A stretch of DNA of 64,000 bases, taken from contig SFHK01000012.1 in NCBI GenBank assembly GCA_004556395.1, forward strand, positions 1 through 64,000. Direction: 5' to 3'. The translations under genes and the position numbers were made by a program. The notes under the pieces are model-generated. The model had not been told where the DNA came from. It made no database searches and was given only the letters and a program-made list of their open reading frames with translations. Of this stretch, positions 1 to 6,955 are shown piece by piece (position 1 is the stretch's first letter; each line of letters opens with the position of its first letter). The DNA comes from Clostridiales bacterium (GTDB lineage: Bacteria > Bacillota > Clostridia > Christensenellales > Aristaeellaceae).

Positions 1-14
1 TGCTCTTCCGATCT
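1..14. other. Illumina adapter remnant at contig edge
   Basis: The first 14 bases, TGCTCTTCCGATCT, are identical to the 3' end of the standard Illumina read-2 adapter. They are very unlikely to be genomic. They mark this edge as an untrimmed contig end. The open frame of the neighbouring gene runs through them by chance and gains about five artificial residues. Confidence 0.93.
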
Positions 15-1329
15 CAATGGCGTCGATAAGTGTATCGATTGTGGGACTACAAAATATGAAAACCCAACAAAGGGTGTTGATCTTCCCGTCTTTGTAAAGT
101 ATCGGCCGTCCACAGTCATTACATTTGGCATCATATCCCCAAGCGTTAGATTCTTCTTCTTCATAAACCGTAGCCGTCGTATTTTTTAAATGTAAATCAA
201 CAGTCCACCGAAGATATTCATCTTGCTGCGTATTGGGATAATCAACCGTGTAATGAGTATGCTTGCATTCAGTTCTCTCTTCTATTTCCGGCCACGCAAT
301 CACATCACAATCGGGGCAATGTAAATAGAGATCAGCACCCTTAACTAACTTCCCATGGGAGCATGGTGGGTTAATTGTTGCGGTTGCACCGCAGGCTTGA
401 CATTCGAAATCATAGATTGATCCTATCGGCTGATAATATGAATGTGCCCACGTCCATGTATGCTCTTCTTCTATAATAATCGTACTTGGACGATAGATTT
501 CTTGGATGATCTCATCGCACTTGAAGCAATGCAGATAGTAATATGCAATTCCAACTGAAAGAATATGTTTCTTATTGTCAACTATTTTACTGCTAGTACC
601 AGTGTAAGAATGAGAAATAAAAAGTTCTCCATCATGCGCACAGCCCGTGCTACGGAGCATCGCGGAGGCCACGACGTCGGCGCTGAAGCCTTCGGGAAGG
701 GAGCTCAGGGTTTTCCGCTGCTTGTCAGTAAGGCCGGCCAGCGGATCATCGTCGGCGTTCTCCGCAGGAGCGGGGGTTTCCTCCGGCTTTATCTCGTCCA
801 CTTCGTCTTCCGCGGCAGGAGTGGTTTCGGGTTCCTTCTCCGGTTCGGTCTCGGGTTCGCCAGCCGTCGCGGTTTCAAGCGCGTCGTCGGTCAAATCAAC
901 GATAGGCGCGACGGTCGGCTGGACGGCTGGTTCCTTCTCCGGTTCGGTCTTGGGTTCGCCCGCCGTCGCGGTTTCAAGCGCGTCGTCAATCGAATCAACG
1001 ATAGGCGCGACGGTCGGCTCGACGGCTGGTTCCTTCTCCGGTTCGGTCTCGGGTTCGCCAGCCGTCGCGTTTTCAAGCGCGTCGTCGCTCGAATCAACGA
1101 TGGGCGCGACGGTCGGCTGGACGGCCGGTTCCTCTGTCGGTTCGGCGGCGGGTTCCTCGTTCAGTTCAATCGTGGGTTCTGCGTCCAGTTCCTTCGTTCC
1201 TTCTTCCGTAAGTTCGTCGACCGCTGCCGGCACATGGTCTTCTTCCGCGAATACGCCCATGGGCAGTGCGCTCAGCAGCATCGTCAGCACCAGAAGTGCG
1301 GACAGGAGTTTCCGAAGTTGCTTCTTCAT
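1..1329 (-). CDS. Secreted repeat protein with Cys-rich C-terminal region (3' truncated)
   Basis: The frame opens at an ATG (1327-1329) preceded by AGAGGAGGAAGACC and stays open to the window edge, about 440 codons. The product starts with a signal peptide (KKQLRKLLSALLVLTMLLSA, cleavage near VFA-EE). An acidic Pro/Glu/Thr-rich stalk follows, containing three 33-residue repeats (EPAVxPTVAPIVDxxDDALE...). A short helical segment (LTDKQRKTLSSLPEGFSADV) leads into a region with repeated CxxC pairs (HCFKC, ECQAC, HCPDC, KCNDC) and H-x-W or HSY motifs, suggesting metal-binding ribbons outside the cell. The stalk is GC-rich, but the Cys-rich part below about position 620 is AT-rich. The true C-terminus lies beyond the contig, and residues from bases 1-14 come from the adapter. 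I do not recognise a named family; a surface or wall-associated role is inference. Confidence 0.8.
   Translation of the reverse strand, partial: MKKQLRKLLSALLVLTMLLSALPMGVFAEEDHVPAAVDELTEEGTKELDAEPTIELNEEPAAEPTEEPAVQPTVAPIVDSSDDALENATAGEPETEPEKEPAVEPTVAPIVDSIDDALETATAGEPKTEPEKEPAVQPTVAPIVDLTDDALETATAGEPETEPEKEPETTPAAEDEVDEIKPEETPAPAENADDDPLAGLTDKQRKTLSSLPEGFSADVVASAMLRSTGCAHDGELFISHSYTGTSSKIVDNKKHILSVGIAYYYLHCFKCDEIIQEIYRPSTIIIEEEHTWTWAHSYYQPIGSIYDFECQACGATATINPPCSHGKLVKGADLYLHCPDCDVIAWPEIEERTECKHTHYTVDYPNTQQDEYLRWTVDLHLKNTTATVYEEEESNAWGYDAKCNDCGRPILYKDGKINTLCWVFIFCSPTIDTLIDAIEIGRA
835..1131 (-). repeat. Three tandem 99-bp in-frame repeats
   Basis: Three adjacent 99-bp units (1033-1131, 934-1032, 835-933) differ at only a few positions. 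Each encodes 33 residues of an acidic Pro/Thr/Glu stalk. The exact multiple of three keeps the frame, so copy number can vary without inactivating the gene. Confidence 0.9.
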
Positions 1330-1380
1330 GGTCTTCCTCCTCTTTTCGTCGTTCGCATGGATTTCACATATGGGAAAGGG

Positions 1381-1494
1381 TGTTGACATTCGCCGCGCAA
1401 ACGGCGTCAACATCCGCGCTATTCCTAAAGTGAATGCATGTTCACCACTCCTTTCCGCTTATTCGTAACGCATTATAAATCAAAAAAAAAAAAA
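1381..1494 (-). promoter_or_regulatory. Leader of the secreted repeat protein: A-tract, -10 box, mini-ORF and hairpin
   Basis: Read leftward, a 13-nt T-run (plus-strand A-tract 1482-1494) precedes a TATAAT box (1472-1477). A strong Shine-Dalgarno sequence, AAAGGAGTGG, then precedes a five-codon mini-ORF, ATG CAT TCA CTT TAG (1425-1439). A bulged hairpin (1381-1412, arms TGTTGAC...GTCAACA) follows before the real gene. No good -35 box is seen; the T-tract may act as an UP-like element. Attenuation by the mini-ORF is only a possibility. Confidence 0.45.
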
Positions 1495-1562
1495 TAAAAA
1501 ACGGTCTTTCTGTTAATTATTCTTCGTTTTGGTACATTTATCATTTACACGTCAGTCGAATG

Positions 1563-1601
1563 AAAAACGCGCCTCATGAACTCTTCGGTCATGAAGCGCG
1601 T
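1563..1601 (-). terminator. Intrinsic terminator after the GDPD gene
   Basis: Leftward, ACGCGCTTCATGA, a nine-base loop and TCATGAGGCGCGT form a 13-bp stem with one wobble pair, followed by TTTTT. It closes the two-gene PfkB-GDPD unit. Confidence 0.85.
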
Positions 1602-1621
1602 CCTTGGTTTATACCCTTTTT

Positions 1622-2353
1622 TTATTCTTCCTCAGCGATGCGAATTGCGCGATCCGGGTAGTTGGTGATGATGCCGTCGCAGCCGATTTCGATCATATGG
1701 CGGATGTCGGCTTCCTCGTTGGCCGTCCAGCAGTTCACCTTCAGGCCGCGCTTATGGGCGTTCTCGACGGTGACCTTTTTGAGATTCTTATGGTACGGGT
1801 GGATGGCCGAGCAGCCCAGCGACTGCGCGTAGGCCGCGGGCGAGCGGCGCTTATTATATAGAAGGCAGGTATACACATCCGGGTGCAGCTGCTTAAGGCG
1901 CTTGATCAGGGGCGCGTCGAAGCTGGAAACGATGGTGTTGCCGATGATGTCGTATTTTTTAAGCACGTCATAGAAGAGGTTCAGCGCCTCGTCGGTCCTA
2001 TATTTCCCGCCGAACTTCTTGATTTCGATGTTCACCGGGTTCATGACCTTCACAACGTCCAGCATTTCCTCGAGCGTAGGCGCGGGCGTGCCCTTATACT
2101 TCTCGTCGAATTTCGCGCCGAAGTCGTGCGATTTGATCTCGGCGAGCGTAAGCTCCACGATCGTGCCCCTGCCGTCGCTGGTGCGGTCGATCCTGTCGTC
2201 GTGGCAGATGACGAACCGGCCGTCCTTCGTCAGATGAACGTCGCACTCGATGCCGTCCGCGCCCATGTCCAGCGCCATCTGGAACGCCGGAACCGTGTTC
2301 TCCGGCGCATACGCGCACGCGCCGCGGTGACCCTGAATCTGTACCTTCCTCAT
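1622..2353 (-). CDS. Glycerophosphodiester phosphodiesterase (UgpQ/GlpQ type, cytoplasmic)
   Basis: This 243-residue GDPD TIM-barrel enzyme hydrolyses glycerophosphodiesters to glycerol-3-phosphate and an alcohol. The N-terminus has the family signature GHRGACAYAPENT. GADGIECDVHLTKDG supplies the metal-binding Glu and Asp and the second catalytic His, and CHDDRIDRTSDG follows. There is no signal peptide, so it is cytosolic, and the length is normal for the short bacterial form. The start has the site AAGGAGACGGAAGC and overlaps the stop of the upstream kinase gene by 4 bp, indicating translational coupling. Its substrate in this organism is not shown by the sequence. Confidence 0.93.
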   Translation of the reverse strand: MRKVQIQGHRGACAYAPENTVPAFQMALDMGADGIECDVHLTKDGRFVICHDDRIDRTSDGRGTIVELTLAEIKSHDFGAKFDEKYKGTPAPTLEEMLDVVKVMNPVNIEIKKFGGKYRTDEALNLFYDVLKKYDIIGNTIVSSFDAPLIKRLKQLHPDVYTCLLYNKRRSPAAYAQSLGCSAIHPYHKNLKKVTVENAHKRGLKVNCWTANEEADIRHMIEIGCDGIITNYPDRAIRIAEEE

Positions 2354-3309
2354 GCTTCCGTCTCCTTTTTCATCGGATTGTATTCAAGAACCCTTGCCTG
2401 TTCATAAAGCGCCTGAATGGTTTCCGGCGGCGGCGTCTGCGTGCCGGTGCAGGTGACGCACGCCGCGCTTACGGCCAGCGCACGGCGGCAGACGTCGATC
2501 TCCGGCAGACCCGCGTCCAGCCCCCACGCCAGCGCCGCCATCATGGAGTCGCCCGCGCCCACGGTGCTGAGCGCGTTCACCCGCAGACCCTCGCCGCGAT
2601 ACGCCCGGCTTCCGCTCGCGAACAGCGCGCCGTCCGCGCCCATGGACACCGCGACGAACCGCACGCCTGTCTCTTCCATCACGCGCCGCGCGCCCCGGCA
2701 GACCTCCTCCGGGGTCTTCAGCGTCTCGTCCAGCAGCCCGGAAAGCTCCGCTTCGTTCGGCTTGATCAGATACGGCGCGGCCTTCACGCCCTGCCGCAGC
2801 GTCTCGCCGTCCGCGTCCAGAAACACGCGCACGTCCCGCTGCTCCAGCGCGCGAATCCATGCCGCCAGCATCTCAGGCGGCATGCCCGCCGCAAGCTTTC
2901 CGGCGAACACGACCACGTCGCCCGGCTTCGCGCGCGATTCCAGCTTCCGATACACTCGCGAAAGCACGCGCTTGGACGCGGGCGCGCCGGACGCGTTGAT
3001 GTCCGTCGTCACGTGCCGCTCGGGATCCACCACCTTGATGTTGGTGCGCGTCTCCGCATTCGTGCGCACGAAATCGCACTCGATGCTCATGTCCTCAAGG
3101 CAGCGCTGGATATAGCGTCCCGCCTGCCCGCCGAGAATGCCCATCGCGACGCTCGTTCCGCCCAGCGCGGCGATCACCTTTGAAACGTTGATGCCCTTGC
3201 CGCCGGGATCGTCCCGCGTTTCCTTTATGCGGTTCACCTTTCCCGCCTCAAAGCCCGGAATCATCACCGTGCGATCCCGCGCCGGGTTCAGCGTTACGGT
3301 AAAAATCAT
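2350..3309 (-). CDS. PfkB-family sugar-phosphate kinase (1-phosphofructokinase / tagatose-6-P kinase type)
   Basis: This 319-residue ribokinase-fold kinase phosphorylates a sugar phosphate with ATP. It shows TLNPARDRTVMI at the N-terminus, the PfkB signature 1 region DPGGKGINVSKVIAALGG, and the catalytic signature 2 NALSTVGAGDSMMAALAWG with the base Asp in GAGD. TLNP plus GGKGINV fits the FruK/LacC branch rather than ribokinase. No PTS fructose transporter is adjacent, so fructose-1-phosphate versus tagatose-6-phosphate cannot be decided. The start has GGAGGGAACGAT upstream and its own promoter. It forms a two-gene operon with the phosphodiesterase. Confidence 0.88.
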   Translation of the reverse strand: MIFTVTLNPARDRTVMIPGFEAGKVNRIKETRDDPGGKGINVSKVIAALGGTSVAMGILGGQAGRYIQRCLEDMSIECDFVRTNAETRTNIKVVDPERHVTTDINASGAPASKRVLSRVYRKLESRAKPGDVVVFAGKLAAGMPPEMLAAWIRALEQRDVRVFLDADGETLRQGVKAAPYLIKPNEAELSGLLDETLKTPEEVCRGARRVMEETGVRFVAVSMGADGALFASGSRAYRGEGLRVNALSTVGAGDSMMAALAWGLDAGLPEIDVCRRALAVSAACVTCTGTQTPPPETIQALYEQARVLEYNPMKKETEA

Positions 3310-3338
3310 ATCGTTCCCTCCGAATTCGGTATGAGGGT

Positions 3339-3366
3339 ATTATACACCATTTTTTCGGCATTGCAA
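3339..3366 (-). promoter_or_regulatory. Sigma-A promoter of the PfkB-GDPD operon
   Basis: Leftward, TTGCAA (3361-3366), a 16-bp spacer and TATAAT (3339-3344). It sits about 30 bp upstream of the kinase start. Confidence 0.75.
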
Positions 3367-3393
3367 GCGTGCGCCGCGGAATCCGCAAAAAGA

Positions 3394-3422
3394 TTGACGT
3401 GCGCACGCAAATTCGTTATACT
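3394..3422 (+). promoter_or_regulatory. Sigma-A promoter of the Gfo/Idh/MocA gene
   Basis: TTGACG (3394-3399), a 17-bp spacer and TATACT (3417-3422), about 35 bp before the start codon. It diverges from the kinase promoter. Confidence 0.82.
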
Positions 3423-3456
3423 ATAGTCGATCATTCCATAAATCGGAGGTGCTTTT

Positions 3457-4731
3457 ATGGCGAAGCTGAAGATCGGCGTATTTGGCGCGTATCGCGGCAT
3501 GACCATGATCAGCGTGTTGATTCATCATCCGGACGCGGAACTCGTCGCCGTGTGCGACAAATACGAGCCCGCGCTCAAAAAGGCCGGAGAAGCCGCCGAG
3601 CAGGTCGGCATGCGCATCGCGCTGTATACGGATTTCGAGGATTTCTTCCGGCACGACATGGACGCGGTCGTGCTGGCCAACTATGCCAACGAGCATGCGC
3701 CGTTCGCCATACGGCTTCTGAACTCCGGGCGGCACGTGCTGAGCGAGGTGCTTCCGGCGGAGACGATGGCGCAGGCCGTCGAGCTGATCGAAGCGGTGGA
3801 GCGCAGCGGAAAGGTGTATGCCTATGCCGAAAACTACTGTTATATGGATCACACGTTCGAAATGCGCCGCCGGTATGAGCGGGGCCACGTGGGCGACGTG
3901 ATGTACGCCGAGGGCGAATACATCCACGACTGCGCGGGCATCTGGCCCGGCATCACCTACGGCGAAAAGGATCACTGGCGCAACCGCATGTATCCCACCT
4001 TCTATTGCACGCATTCCATCGGCCCCATCCTCACCATCACGGGCCGCCGCCCGGTGCGCGTGACCGGCTTTGTGACGCAGCAGAACGAAACCGTTCCGCC
4101 GCTGGGACTGCGCATGGGCGAATGCGCGGGCATTGAAATGCTGACGCTGGACAACGGCGCGATTGTGAAGAGCGTGCACGGCCACCTGAAGCGCGAGCCG
4201 GGCTCGGTGAACTATGAGGTATACGGCACGAAGGGCTCCATGGAATCGCAGCGCTTCGCGCCCACCGCCGCCGAGGGAAGGCTGAAAGAGCTTCAGGTGT
4301 ACCGCGAGGGCGAAAAGGTCTGCGAGGGCACGACCGAGAAATACGCGCCGCAGAAGTTCGTGAGCGCGGAGCTGGCCGAGCGCTATTCCACGCACGGCGG
4401 CAGCGATTTCTACGCCACGCATTTCTTCATCGAGAAGATTCTGGGGCGCGAAGAAGGGTTGAAATACTCCATCGACGTGTATACCGCCGTCGATATGGGT
4501 ATCTGCGGCATACTAGCCTATCGCTCCGTGCTGAACGGCGGTGCGCCGATGGACATTCCCAACCTGCGCAATCCCGCCGAGCGCGACGCGTGGCGCAGCG
4601 ACAACGCCTGCACCAATCCCGCCGTCGCGGGCAATCAGCTTCTCCCCTGCTATCCCGGCGGGGATAAGACGTATCCGGACGCGGTATATGAAAACGTTCG
4701 CCGCATGTGGCTGGGCGAGAAAAAGGATTGA
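3457..4731 (+). CDS. Gfo/Idh/MocA family oxidoreductase
   Basis: This 424-residue NAD(P)-dependent sugar or cyclitol oxidoreductase is likely cytosolic. The N-terminal Rossmann fold begins KIGVFGAYRG and contains a beta-strand ending in an acidic residue (LVAVCDKYEP). The family Glu-Lys-Pro segment is replaced by HVLSEVLPAET, a deviation from the usual EKP that removes the common lysine. The C-terminal half is the alpha/beta substrate domain, with HSIGPILTITGRRPVRVTG. The ribosome site is GGAGGTGCTTTT. It is a single-gene unit with its own promoter and terminator. The substrate is unknown; the nearby GH88 gene hints at sugar acids. Confidence 0.88.
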   Translation: MAKLKIGVFGAYRGMTMISVLIHHPDAELVAVCDKYEPALKKAGEAAEQVGMRIALYTDFEDFFRHDMDAVVLANYANEHAPFAIRLLNSGRHVLSEVLPAETMAQAVELIEAVERSGKVYAYAENYCYMDHTFEMRRRYERGHVGDVMYAEGEYIHDCAGIWPGITYGEKDHWRNRMYPTFYCTHSIGPILTITGRRPVRVTGFVTQQNETVPPLGLRMGECAGIEMLTLDNGAIVKSVHGHLKREPGSVNYEVYGTKGSMESQRFAPTAAEGRLKELQVYREGEKVCEGTTEKYAPQKFVSAELAERYSTHGGSDFYATHFFIEKILGREEGLKYSIDVYTAVDMGICGILAYRSVLNGGAPMDIPNLRNPAERDAWRSDNACTNPAVAGNQLLPCYPGGDKTYPDAVYENVRRMWLGEKKD

Positions 4732-4740
4732 CGCTTATGC

Positions 4741-4786
4741 AAAAACCGGCGCAGCTCCGCGTATGACGGAACCGCGCCGGTTTTGT
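4741..4786. terminator. Bidirectional intrinsic terminator
   Basis: AAAAACCGGCGC ... GCGCCGGTTTTGTTTTA forms a GC stem flanked by A and T runs. It therefore serves both the oxidoreductase gene and the converging relQ-like gene. Confidence 0.85.
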
Positions 4787-4796
4787 TTTAATAAGA

Positions 4797-5504
4797 TCAG
4801 TCTCCCATCAGCCCCTGATGAATCGCCTGCATCCGTTCGTCCAGACGCGCGCTCATCTCGGCGCACACCTTCAGCTCGCGGGTCAGCTCCTCGGCGTTGG
4901 GCACCTGCTTTTTGTATTTCATTTTGTGTTCAAGGCTCGCCCACAAATCCATCGCGATGGTGCGCAGCTGAATTTCCACCTTCATCAGCTTTTTCTTGCG
5001 CTGAAGGAAAATCGGCACCTCCACAATCAGGTGCAGGCTGCGATAGCCGTTATCCTTCGGATTCTTGATATAATCCTTTCTCGTGACCAGCGTAATGTCG
5101 TCCTGCTTTTCAAGGCAGTCGGCCAGCATATAAATATCCTCGATGAACGAGCACACCACGCGAATGCCCGCCACGTCGCACAGGTTTTCCTCCAGCGATT
5201 CCAGCGTGAGCGGATACTGCCGGGTAACCATCTTTGCCAGAATGCTGGACGGCTCCTTGATGCGGCTTTTGATGCTCTCGATCGGATTGCGATCGTACTG
5301 AACCGAAAACTCCTGATTGAGCACGTTGAATTTCGTTTCCACTTCCATCAGCGCGCAGCGATAATATGCCATCAGCTCGCGGTACGGCTGGGCGGTACGG
5401 TCGAGCCACTCGATGCGGCTCATGTCCAGCCCCGCGCCCTGCTGCTGCCTGAGCGCCATTTTTTCAAGGACCGCTTTTTCAAGCGTTTGCTGTGTTGCCT
5501 CCAC
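4797..5504 (-). CDS. Small alarmone synthetase, RelQ/RelP type GTP pyrophosphokinase
   Basis: This 235-residue single-domain (p)ppGpp synthetase transfers pyrophosphate from ATP to GTP or GDP. The synthetase motifs are present: RIKEPSSILAKM, the DVAGIRVVCSF strand, RKDYIKNPKDNGYRSLHLIVEV, and the catalytic Glu in VEIQLRTIAMDLWASLEHKMKYKK. There is no HD hydrolase, TGS or ACT domain, so this is a stand-alone synthetase and not long RelA/SpoT. The N- and C-terminal helices resemble those of tetrameric RelQ. It is monocistronic and converges on the oxidoreductase gene. It probably tunes growth under stress. Confidence 0.93.
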   Translation of the reverse strand: MEATQQTLEKAVLEKMALRQQQGAGLDMSRIEWLDRTAQPYRELMAYYRCALMEVETKFNVLNQEFSVQYDRNPIESIKSRIKEPSSILAKMVTRQYPLTLESLEENLCDVAGIRVVCSFIEDIYMLADCLEKQDDITLVTRKDYIKNPKDNGYRSLHLIVEVPIFLQRKKKLMKVEIQLRTIAMDLWASLEHKMKYKKQVPNAEELTRELKVCAEMSARLDERMQAIHQGLMGD

Positions 5505-5688
5505 GTCTGCACCTCCGTCGGTTGTTGCAGGGATAAGCTTCGACGTGCGCGGACGAAATTCCTGTTACAGCCGCCGGTTGTTACATTCCTTTCGGTTTCC
5601 CGTCACAATCGCGCGAAAGCTCCCTCACGCCAGTATATTTCGCCGCCGCTGCGCGCGATTCCTGCCGTGTAAAAAGTATTCGAACCAA

Positions 5689-5717
5689 TTGGCGCATTCT
5701 GCTTTATCTGCTATAAT
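5689..5717 (+). promoter_or_regulatory. Sigma-A promoter of the GH88 gene
   Basis: TTGGCG (5689-5694), a 17-bp spacer and TATAAT (5712-5717), 31 bp before the start codon. Confidence 0.78.
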
Positions 5718-5748
5718 AAAACCGCACAACTCGAAGGAGGGATTCACA

Positions 5749-6897
5749 ATGGATGATCGCAGCTGGGCAAACAGCGTTCTATCAAAATTAGATGCAAAAA
5801 TGACCTATGGCGTTCAGAAGGCGCAGACGCTGGACGGTATTCCCTACACCGTACAGGGCAGCGAATGGAAATCCAACGGCATCGGCTGGTGGACGAACGG
5901 CTTCTGGCCGGCGGAAATGTGGCAGATGTATCTGGCCACCGGCAAGGAGCTGTATCGCGCGGAAGCGCTGCGCGCCGAAACGCTGATGGACGAAGCGCTC
6001 AAAAATTTCACCCGCCTGCACCATGACGTAGGCTTCCTGTGGCTGATCAACTCCGGCGTGCATTACGCGCTGGACGGCAACGCCGACAGCCTGACCCGTA
6101 TGCTGTTCGCCGGAAACATCCTCGCCGGACGCTATAACCCCAACGGCTTTATCCGCGCGTGGAACGACAACAACGACGGCACGCGCGCCGGCTGGTCGAT
6201 CATCGACACGATGATGAACCTGCCCCTTCTGTACACGATGAGCGCCTACACGCACGATCCGCGCTTCGCGCTGATGGCGAAGTCCCACGCCGATCACGTG
6301 ATTCAGAACTTCTTCAAGCCCGACGGCTCCGTGTACCACATCGTGTGCTACAACGCCGAAACCGGCGCCATCGAGGATACGCCCGCCGGACAGGGCTGCG
6401 CGCCCGGCAGCAGCTGGTCTCGCGGACAGTCCTGGGCCATGTACGGCTTCATGCTGAGCTATCTGCACACCGGCGACCGCAGGTACATCGCCGCTTCCCG
6501 CCGCGTGTCCGACTACTTCCTGAGCCATATGCCCGAGGATATGCTCGCGCCCGTGGACTTCTGCCAGAGCGCCGAGCCGCACCTGATCGACAACTGCGCC
6601 AACGGCATCGCCGCCTGCGGCCTGATCGAGCTCGCCAAGGCGATTCAGGACGAAGCGCCCGAAGCCGCCGAGAGCTACATGAACGCCGCCCGCGCCCTGC
6701 TGCGCGCGCTCGACGAGCATTGCGCCGACTGGACGGAGAAGACCCCCGCCGTGCTCACGCACTGCACCAGCGCGTATCACGACGAAGCCGGTCACCATAT
6801 CGCCATGGACTACGGCGACTACTTCTTCATCGAAGGCGTTCGCAAGCTGGCCGGCGAGACCCGCCTGTTCTGGAAGCCCTTGGACTTCGCGAAATAA
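5749..6897 (+). CDS. Glycoside hydrolase family 88 (unsaturated glucuronyl hydrolase)
   Basis: This 382-residue (alpha/alpha)6-barrel enzyme releases 4,5-unsaturated uronic acid from disaccharides left by polysaccharide lyases. The catalytic aspartates fit HHDVGFLWLINSG and GWSIIDTMMNLPLLY, the positions of the two essential Asp residues of the Bacillus enzyme. SSWSRGQSWAMYGF is also typical. The start is the ATG at 5749, with AAGGAGGGATTCACA before it. The frame is open further upstream, but that part overlaps a promoter and has no ribosome site. No signal peptide is present, so it works in the cytoplasm on imported oligosaccharides. It is monocistronic. Confidence 0.93.
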   Translation: MDDRSWANSVLSKLDAKMTYGVQKAQTLDGIPYTVQGSEWKSNGIGWWTNGFWPAEMWQMYLATGKELYRAEALRAETLMDEALKNFTRLHHDVGFLWLINSGVHYALDGNADSLTRMLFAGNILAGRYNPNGFIRAWNDNNDGTRAGWSIIDTMMNLPLLYTMSAYTHDPRFALMAKSHADHVIQNFFKPDGSVYHIVCYNAETGAIEDTPAGQGCAPGSSWSRGQSWAMYGFMLSYLHTGDRRYIAASRRVSDYFLSHMPEDMLAPVDFCQSAEPHLIDNCANGIAACGLIELAKAIQDEAPEAAESYMNAARALLRALDEHCADWTEKTPAVLTHCTSAYHDEAGHHIAMDYGDYFFIEGVRKLAGETRLFWKPLDFAK

Positions 6898-6915
6898 ATC
6901 CCGTTTATAAATATT

Positions 6916-6955
6916 GGCCGGTACGGCGGAAATTCCGCTTCGTACCGGCCTTTTC
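6916..6955 (+). terminator. Intrinsic terminator after the GH88 gene
   Basis: GGCCGGTACG ... CGTACCGGCC is a perfect 10-bp stem followed by TTTTCT. The converging ABC transporter gene ends next to it and may use it as well. Confidence 0.85.

Noticed and set aside
835..1131. Possible CRISPR array
   Set aside because: The units are contiguous 99-bp in-frame repeats with no spacers.
647..1468. Plus-strand Ser/Gly-rich frame resembling a repetitive surface protein
   Set aside because: It is opposite the minus-strand gene that has a signal peptide, a ribosome site and continuation into Cys motifs; the Ser/Gly repeats come from reading the Glu/Pro/Thr repeats backwards.
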